A stretch of 64,000 nucleotides of DNA from Dugong dugon. Its lineage: Eukaryota > Chordata > Mammalia > Sirenia > Dugongidae. Under the pieces are notes generated by a model. It worked only from the letters and a program-made list of their open reading frames with translations, did no database searches and was not told where the DNA came from. Positions 57,062 through 64,000 of the stretch are shown here, in pieces. Numbering within the stretch: position 1 is the stretch's first letter; the number at the start of each line of letters is the position of its first letter. The DNA is taken from positions 116,414,650 through 116,478,649 of the forward strand of contig CM057469.1 in assembly GCA_030035585.1 (NCBI GenBank), read 5' to 3'. The position numbers and the translations under genes are program-made.

Positions 57062-59283
57062 ATGTGTCTATCATTAAAACAGTACCAGGCTGTTCTGATT
57101 ACTGTAGCTGTGTAATATGTTTTGAAGTCAGGAAGTGTGAAACCTCCTACTTAGTTCTTCTTCAAAATTGCTTTGGCTCTTCTGGGCCTCTTGCTCTTCA
57201 AAATAAAGTTAAAGATTAGTTTTTTCATTTCTGCAGAAAATGCTGTTGAAATTTTTACCAGGATTGTATTTGAATCTATAGATCACTTTGGATAGAATTG
57301 ACATCTTGACTAATTTTTAATCTTCTCTTCTTGAAGATTAATCTTCTAATTCATGAACAGAGATTGTTTTTCCATCTGTTTAGGTCTTCATTAATGTCTT
57401 TCAGTAGTGTTTCATAATTTTTGTTTTATAAGTCTTTCACATTCCTCGGTAAATTTATTCCTAGGTATTTTATTCTTAGATGCTATTATAAATAGAGTAG
57501 CTTTCTTAATCTCTTTTTTAGATTTCTAATTGCTGGTATATAGAAACCCAACTGATTTTTACGTGTTTATTTTGTATCCTGCAACTTTTTGAAATCCCTC
57601 TATTAGCTCTAGAAGCATTTTAGTGGATTCTTTGGGATTTTTTGTATACAGGATCATGTTGTCTATAAAAAGAGATAGTTTTACCTTTTCCTTTCCAGTT
57701 TGGGTACGTTTTATTTCTTTTTCTTGCCTTATTGCTCTGGCTCGGATTTCCAATAAAATATTGAGTAGGGTTGGTGAAAGTGGCATCCTTGCCTAGTTCC
57801 CATTTTCAAGGAGAAAGTTCTCAAACTTTCTTCACTGAGTATAATATTAGCTGCTAGTATTTCATAAATGACCTTAATCATGTTGAGGAAACTACCTCGT
57901 ATTCCTATTTTATTAAGAGTTTTCATCATGAAAAGGTGTTTGTTTTATCAGATACTTTTTTGTGTGTCAATTGAGATGTTCATGTGGGTTTTTTTTCCCC
58001 TGTTTCATTAATATGGTATATTACATTAGTTCATTTTCTAATGTTGAACCATCTTTCCATTCCTGGAATAAAAACCACTTGGACATGGTATAAAATTATT
58101 TTAATATGTTGTTGGATTCTGTTTGCTAGCATTTTGTTGAAAATTTTGGCATATATGTTCATAAGTGATATTGGTTTGTAGTTTTCTTGTGGTGCTTTTG
58201 TCTGGCTTTAGTATCAGGGTAATGCTGGCTTCATAAAAAAAGAGTTAGGGAATATTCCTTCCTCTTCTAGTTTTCGGAAGAGTTTGAAAAGGATTGTTGT
58301 CAATTCTTCTCTAAATACTTGGTAGAATTCCCCACTGAATCCATCTGGTTCAAGGTTTTTCTTTATTGGGAGGTTTTTTTTTTTTTTTTTAACTGATTCA
58401 ATCTCTTCACTTGTTATAGGTCTGTTGAGAGTTTCTACTTCCTCTTCAAGTAGGTTATGTGCTTTTAAGAATTTGTCCATTTCATTTAAGTTATTAAGTT
58501 TGTTGGAGTACAATTGTTCATACTACTGTGTTAAGTTCCTTTTTACTTCAGCTGGGTCAGTTGTAATGTCTCCACTTTCATTTCTTATTTGGTTATTCAC
58601 ATATTCCCTCTTTTTTCTTTGCCAGACTAAATAAAGGCTTGTCAATTTTATCAGTCTTTTCAAAAAATCAGCATCTTGTTTTGTTGATCCTATTGTTTTT
58701 CTATTCTCTATTTCATTTATTTCTGCTCTGATCTTTCTTATTTCCTTTCTTCTAGTAGCTTTAAATTTAGTTTGCTCTTCTTTTCCTAGTTCCTGAAGTT
58801 GCAAAGTTAGACTATTTATTTGAGATCTTCCTTCTTTTTTCATGTAGCCATTTATTGCTACAAATGTCCCTCTGAGGACTGCCTTCACAGCATCCCATAA
58901 GTTTTAGTATGTTGTGTTTTAAATTTTTTAACTGTAAATTTTTTTTTAATTTCTCTCGATTTCTTTCTTGAGCCAGTAGTTTTTTGGTTTTTTTTTTAGT
59001 AGCACATCATTTAATTTCAATGTATTTGTGTATTTTCTAGCTTTCCCTCTGCTATTAATTTCTCATATTTTTCCTCTCTTGTTGGAGAAGATATTTTGCA
59101 TAATTTCAATCTTTTAAATATGGTAAGATTTGTTTTGTGGCCTACCATATGGTCTACCTGGAGAATGACTCATGTGCATAGGAGAAAAATGTGTGTTATA
59201 CTGATGCTGGGTGGAGAGTTCTATATATGTCTATTAGGTCTAACTGGTTTGTGATGTTGTTAAAGTCCTCTATGTCTTTACTT

Positions 59284-59477
59284 GGAAATCCTAGTGGCAT
59301 AGCAGTTAAATGCTACGGCTGCTAACCAAGAGGTCAGCAGCTCAAATCTACCAGGCGCTCCTTGGAAACTCCATGAGGCGGTTCTACTCTGTCCTATAGG
59401 GTCAGTATGAGTCGGAATCGATTCAACAGCAATGGGTTTGGGTTTTTTTTGTTTTGTTTTTTGTTTTTTTTTAATGG
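59284..59477 (+). mobile_element. AfroSINE (short form), forward strand, inside the reverse L1
   Basis: Short form: 'ggaaatcctagtggcatagc' to 'gagtcggaatcgattcaaca' plus a G/T-rich tail. It is flanked by 'ctttactt' (59276-59283) and 'ccttactt' (59478-59485). Confidence 0.9.
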
Positions 59478-59649
59478 CCTTACTTATCTTCTTTTTAGAT
59501 GTTCTGCCAGTATTAAGAGTGGCTTATTAAAGTTTCCAGTTATTATTGTGAAATTATCTGTTACTCCTTTCAGATCTGTATTTGTTTCATATATTTCAGG
59601 GTACTCATTTTATGTGCAAATATATTGATAATTGTTATGTCTTCTTGAT

Positions 59650-61600
59650 TAACTGACCCTCTTATTATTATGCAATGTCCTTCTTCATCTGTTATAACAA
59701 ATTTTTATTTAAAATCTATTTTGTCTGATATCGCTGTGGCCACTCCTGCTCTCTTTTGGTTACTAGTTGCATGGAATATTCTTTTCCATCCTTTCACTTT
59801 CACTCTGTCTATATCTTCAGGCCTAAGATATGTCTTTTCCAGACAGCGTAAGAATGAATCATGCTTTTTCTTGTTGTTGTTTATTCATTCTGCCACTCTC
59901 TGCCTTTTGAATGGAGAGTTTAAACCATTTACATGCAAGCTAATTACTGAAAACTAAGGACCCACTTCTTTCATTTTACTAATTGCTTTTTTGTGTCTTC
60001 TATCTTCTTTGTCTCATAATTCCTATATTTTTGTTATTTTTTTGCTGTTTAATTGCATTTTTATATTGAGGGTTTTTTCTATTTCTGCTTTCTATGTATA
60101 GTTTAAAAATATTTTCTTAGTGATTACCACAAAAATTACATTTACAACAGCCTATTGTAGCTTGATACTACCATTTAAAATACAAACCGCTAGTAACATA
60201 CAGCATTAACATATTAAAACTGTATTGCTATTTTGGTACTGTGTCCCTGATCTCTGTTGCTCTGGTACCAATTATATTATTATACTTCATGGGTACTTAT
60301 TTCTTACACATTTGATATTTTAATGCTTTTGGAACTTAACTACTAAATTTGCTCACTGGAGATACCATACACTGGCTGTTTTGTTTACCCATGTCATAAT
60401 ATTTATTGGAAGTCTCTTTATTATTTACTTTTCATTCTGTCTAGTGTCATTTCCTTTCCATCTGAAGGACTCCCGTTAGTAATTCTTGCAAAGTAGGTCT
60501 GGTGGTACCAGATTCCCACAACATTAGTTTATCTGTGAATGTCTTGATTTCACCTCATTTTTGAAGGATGACTTTGCTGGGAAAAAATTTCTGGTTCACA
60601 ATTATTTTCTTTCAATATTTTATATATGTCATTCCATTGCCTTCTGGCCTCCAGGGATTCTGAGGAGAAATTGGCACTTAGTCTTATCAGTGACCCTTTA
60701 TATGTTATATGGTGCTTTTCTCTTGTTGCTTTCAGAATCTTCTCCTTGTCTTTGGTTTTGAAGAGTTTGATTATAATATGTCATGGTGTAGATCTGTTTG
60801 AATTCATTCTGCTTAGACTTTGCTTAGACTCCTGGATTTGCAGGTTCAACTCCTTATTCAGGTCTGGAAATTTTTCTGTCATTAAATCTTGAAATATTCC
60901 TATTTATGTCTTCTTCCTCTGGGACCCCTATGCCCCTTAGCTTGATTTCTTAATTATGTCCCATAATTCCATTTGGCTTTGTTCACTTTCTTTGTTCTTT
61001 TCCCTTACTTTTCTTGAGACTTGATAAGGTTAGTTACCATGACCTCTAGTTCACTTATTATGTTCTCTGCTTGAATCCATTGTTGTATTCCTCCCTTGCA
61101 TTTTCCATTTCAGTTATTTTACTCCTCAATTCTGGTATTTCTATAGGGTTCTTTTTTTTTTTTTTTTTTAATGAATTCTAAAACTCTCCTTAGTGAGCTT
61201 CTCATTTTTCTCCCTGATATCCATTAGTTTATCCCCTGGGTGTTCTTTGCGTTCTTTGAACATATTTAAGATTGTTGTTAGAGAGTTTTCTCTTTTCCTT
61301 ATTATCCTGGCCTCCATAGGACTAATTTCAGCTTTTTAAAAGTGATCTTTTAATTGGGCCATCATCTCCTGTGCTCTTGCATGTCTTATAATCTTTTTTT
61401 TTTTTTTTTTAACTGAGCCTGCTGCATTTAGGTTTTTTACTGTGGTAACTCTGGAACTCAGAATATTTTCTTTCTCCAGGGATTATTTTTTCTCTTCATT
61501 TCCTTCCTCTTTCCCTAAATTCCAATCGAGATTGCTCTGATTTTTTAGTTTTTCCAGGACTGACTCAGCTATTCTGGGAATGTGTGCCTCCCTCCCCACT
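59650..61600 (-). pseudogene. ORF1-like region of the nested reverse L1
   Basis: Antisense landmarks typical of the L1 region upstream of ORF2 appear: 'gccttctggcctccagggat' near 60640, 'cctttatatgttatatggtg' near 60696 and 'tttgattataatatgtcatg' near 60766. No long frame remains. T-runs at 61150-61170 and 61391-61411 further break it. Confidence 0.65.
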
Positions 61601-62447
61601 TCTATGGCAAGACCTCAGCCTCCTTCTGGTTCCACAGATTCTGAGGTGTTTTGGAGAGTTTTAAGTTGGGGGCATGCTCAGAGAATCAGTCTATTTATCT
61701 CCCTTAAGTTCCAGTGGGTGTCTACTATCTTGGAGCCGGGAAGCAATACAAATAAATTTCCTCCCCCTTTTTATTTATTTATTTATTGTCTTTTTAAAAT
61801 CTTGTTGGAGTCAGAGAGGATTGGTTTCTCCTTGTTTACTCCTTTTCTTGGCTGCGCCCAGAAAGATATTAAGAATTTGAAGACAAAGACCATCAGTAAA
61901 AGTTTAGTTTATCTACCACTCTCTTAGCCCTAGGGAGCCAAATCACTCTTTGTATTTCATAGCATGGCCCTGCCCACCACTCATTGTATTTGTGACTTCT
62001 GGTTTACATGGAGACAGACTTGGAGATACTCTAGTAAGCAATTAAGAGAAAGATTTTCCTAGCTGTATTCTTGTTCTTCCTTCTGCCTTCAGTCAAGTGC
62101 TTTATTTATTGGACTGGTCGTTAGAGCTCTGAGTTCATCAGTTCCACCACTTTCGCTATTTTGTTTCTTTCTGTTTTCTTTTTCTTAAATTGTTGTGAAG
62201 AAATGGAGACATTCAGCTACCTATGTCACCATCTTGGGGAGGATTTAAGTATCATTTTTAGAAACATTAAGTCTCTCTCTCCCCTTTGTCTTGTAGCATA
62301 AATTTCAGCTTCTTTGATGTCCCCATATCTTCCATACTTGTATTGTCAGTATTTTCTTTGTTATTCTAGTAGAATCACTCAAAGTCTCAACTCCTGTATT
62401 AGGTAAAGTCCTCTTCAATATTACTGTGAGTTTTGGAGGTAGGAGGG

Positions 62448-62979
62448 TGTCTTAGTCATCTAGTGCTAACAGAAATACCATAAGTGGATGGCTTTAACAA
62501 AGAGAAATTTATTTTCTCACAGTCTAGTAGGCTAGAAGTCCAAATTCAGGGTGTCATCTCCAGCGGAAGACTTTCTCTGCCTGTCGACTCTGGAGGAAGG
62601 TCCTTGTCATCAATCTTCCCCTGGACTAGGAGCTTCTCAGAGCAGGAACCCTGGGTCCAAAGGATGTGTTCTGCTCCCGGCACTGCTTTCTTGGTCGTAC
62701 GAGATCCTCCACTCTCTGCTTGTTTCCCTTTCCTTTTATCTCTTGTAAGATAAAACACGGTGTAGGCCACACCCCAGGGAAACTCACTTTACATTGGATC
62801 AGGGATGTGACCTGAGCAAGGGTGTTATATCCCACAATAATCCTCTTTAACCACAGCCAGAGATTATGATTTATAACACAGAGGAAAATCACAAAATATA
62901 TGACAACCACACAATACTGGGAATCATGGCCTAACCAAGTTGACACACATTTTTGAGGGACTCAGTTTAGTCCATGACA
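62448..62979 (-). mobile_element. MaLR-type solo LTR, reverse strand, with perfect duplication
   Basis: A complete 532-bp LTR read on the minus strand from 'tgtcatggactaaactgagt' (62979) to 'gatgactaagaca' (62448). It is flanked by exact 'gaggg' copies at 62443-62447 and 62980-62984, the 5-bp duplication usual for ERVL-MaLR elements. Its central and 3' parts match 14131-14598. There is no internal sequence, so it arose by LTR-LTR recombination. Confidence 0.93.
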
Positions 62980-63114
62980 GAGGGCATCTGGGTTTCTGTT
63001 TTTTTCTTTACTAAACCTTGCGTACCTGCTGTCATATGGTCAATCAAATCTTCTCACAACTATTGACATCAACATACAATGCCTTCATTCTTCATCCCCT
63101 AAAAGTGTTATAAA

Positions 63115-63510
63115 TGCAAAGTTGTGAGTGCAATACTTTATTACCAAATCTTTAGATAATAGAAACAGGTCTATAGAAGCATAGCAAACACAAGTCAACA
63201 TAGTCTAACAGTCGACTTGACTGTCTAAAGTTTTTTTCAATTGTCTCTGACATGGAGAATTAGTTACTCGTCATCTTTTTCCTCAGCCGTTTCTTCTGTC
63301 ACCCTATCCTGCCCTTTCTTCTCACCCATTCTTCCCTCCTGCATAGTTCGCCATGTTGTTTGGGCTCTCTCACTCCTTCCCTCAGTTCTGTGGTTGCTTA
63401 TTTTCTCTTCTTCTAAGTCTGCCAGTCCCCAAATAACCAAATGCTCTTCATTTGTAATGGAAATCAATTTAAATCTCCAATCACTATTGTAAACTAAGTT
63501 TAGATCCAAC
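63115..63510 (-). other. Candidate terminal exon (weak)
   Basis: On the minus strand a pyrimidine-rich tract and 'cttttaacataag' lead to a possible acceptor at 63511-63512. An open frame of about 82 codons follows and stops at 63264. It contains 'NSDWRFKLISITNEEHLVIW' and an acidic, charged end 'TEETAEEKDDE'. An AATAAA lies at 63137-63142, about 120 nt past the stop. No upstream exon is visible in the window and no family was recognised. It could equally be a chance frame or a decayed retrocopy; no poly(A) tract follows the AATAAA. Confidence 0.25.
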
Positions 63511-63743
63511 CTTATGTTAAAAGAAAATTTTCAGAAAAAAAAGTTAAAATCATGACTCTCATCTGATATGAAAATGAGCAGATGTTAAAGATTTTATTTT
63601 ACTTATATGATGCAAGGGAACCAGTTCAAAGGAAAAGTCAAAAAGCAAAAAAATACAGAGAGTAAAGGAACTGAAACTCAAATGGAAGCAAAATAGGTTT
63701 TTCACAGGGAAGGGAGGAAGTCAATCAAAACTCTCCTGGACAT

Positions 63744-64000
63744 CACAAGAGAGGGTTCTGGACAGAGCTGGAGAAGGATGTAGAGCATAATTCTAACTCA
63801 CACACAAAAAAAGACCAGATTCACTGGCCTAAAGGAGACTGGAGAAACCTCGAGAGTATGGCCCCCAGACACCCCTCTAGCTCAGTGGTGAAGTTACCTC
63901 CGAGGTTCACTGTTCAGCCTGGGAGTGGACAGCCCCGTAAAACCAAATGAGACTAACGAGGTACAGGAGTCCAATGACAAGGGCCAGAAGGCAGAAGGGG
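63744..64000 (+). mobile_element. L1 3' UTR, 5'-truncated, running off the window
   Basis: Very similar to 29505-29757 of the full-length L1 ('agagggttctggacagagct' at the start, 'cagcctgggagtggacagcc' later). The match starts abruptly at about 63744, so this is a 5'-truncated insertion whose 3' end lies beyond the window. Confidence 0.88.

Larger units (their letters stand above)
53440..59280 (-). pseudogene. L1 ORF2 remnant of the nested reverse L1
   Basis: Antisense ORF2 pieces: a C-terminal part (54350-54592, '[19 protein letters not shown]'), RT parts at 57559-57786, 57729-57929 and 58214-58513 ('PIKKNLEPDGFSGEF'), and a linker region at 58523-58888. The catalytic box near 57658 reads 'LFIDNMILY', where F-A-D-D is expected, so the active-site aspartates are altered. 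Insertions, frameshifts and stops break it throughout. Confidence 0.8.
52097..62244 (-). mobile_element. Full-length L1, reverse strand, carrying five nested insertions
   Basis: The 5' end is at 62244 (minus strand 'ctccccaagatggtgacata'). The element runs through the 5' UTR and an ORF1-like region (about 59650-61600), ORF2 (down to about 53440), and a ~1.1-kb 3' UTR with an internal A-run (52921-52940) to an A-rich tail at about 52097. It is flanked by 'ttaagtacc' (52088-52096) and 'ttaagtatc' (62245-62253). Removing the nested insertions leaves about 7.3 kb. It is interrupted at 53190-53428, 53714-54215, 54799-55210, 55496-57061 and 59284-59477. The 3' UTR matches the L1 piece at 3123-3412. 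Confidence 0.88.

Overview
This is repeat-dominated, non-coding DNA from a placental mammal, most likely an elephant or close relative (Afrotheria/Paenungulata). The evidence is the mix of repeats: about 17 tRNA-derived AfroSINE copies or fragments, which share a 3' end with RTE-type LINE copies; long L1 elements with ~1.1 kb 3' UTRs; and MaLR-type solo LTRs. Shared mammalian fossils (MLT1, MIR, L2, old L1M, a hAT-Charlie MITE) lie between them. There is no bacterial-style gene, operon, CRISPR array or defence system, and no intact protein-coding gene was found. All family names come from recognition by eye; no library search was run.

Layout. 1-8.8 kb: an L1 5' fragment, a near full-length RTE (itself split by an L1 3'-end insertion), a hAT MITE and a 5'-truncated reverse RTE. 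8.8-21.8 kb: old L1M and MLT1 fragments, two RTE halves back to back, AfroSINE clusters and two ERV solo LTRs. 21.8-30.15 kb: a full-length forward L1 with a two-unit tandem promoter in its 5' UTR, ORF1 and ORF2 both broken by frameshifts and stops. 32.9-34.7 kb: a reverse L1 fragment holding only the 5' UTR and the ORF1 coiled coil, flanked by an exact 11-bp duplication. 36.1-40.4 kb: an internally deleted class-I endogenous retrovirus with both LTRs, inserted in an older reverse L1; a third, related LTR lies at 49.4-49.9 kb. 52.1-62.2 kb: a full-length reverse L1 carrying five nested insertions (two AfroSINEs, two RTEs, one MaLR LTR), several with readable target-site duplications. 62.4-63.0 kb: a MaLR solo LTR with a perfect 5-bp duplication. 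The window ends inside another forward L1 3' UTR (from 63.74 kb).

How the parts relate: the L1 and RTE copies represent the autonomous machinery. The AfroSINEs end in the RTE-like tail, which fits mobilisation by RTE. Every reverse transcriptase visible here is disabled, so this window is a record of past insertions and not an active source. The only stretch that might belong to a host gene is a possible terminal exon on the minus strand near 63.1-63.5 kb, and that is weak. I found no previously undescribed biological system. The most unusual items are the 3'-truncated L1 with a clean duplication, the tandem L1 promoter units, the deleted ERV, and the nested L1.
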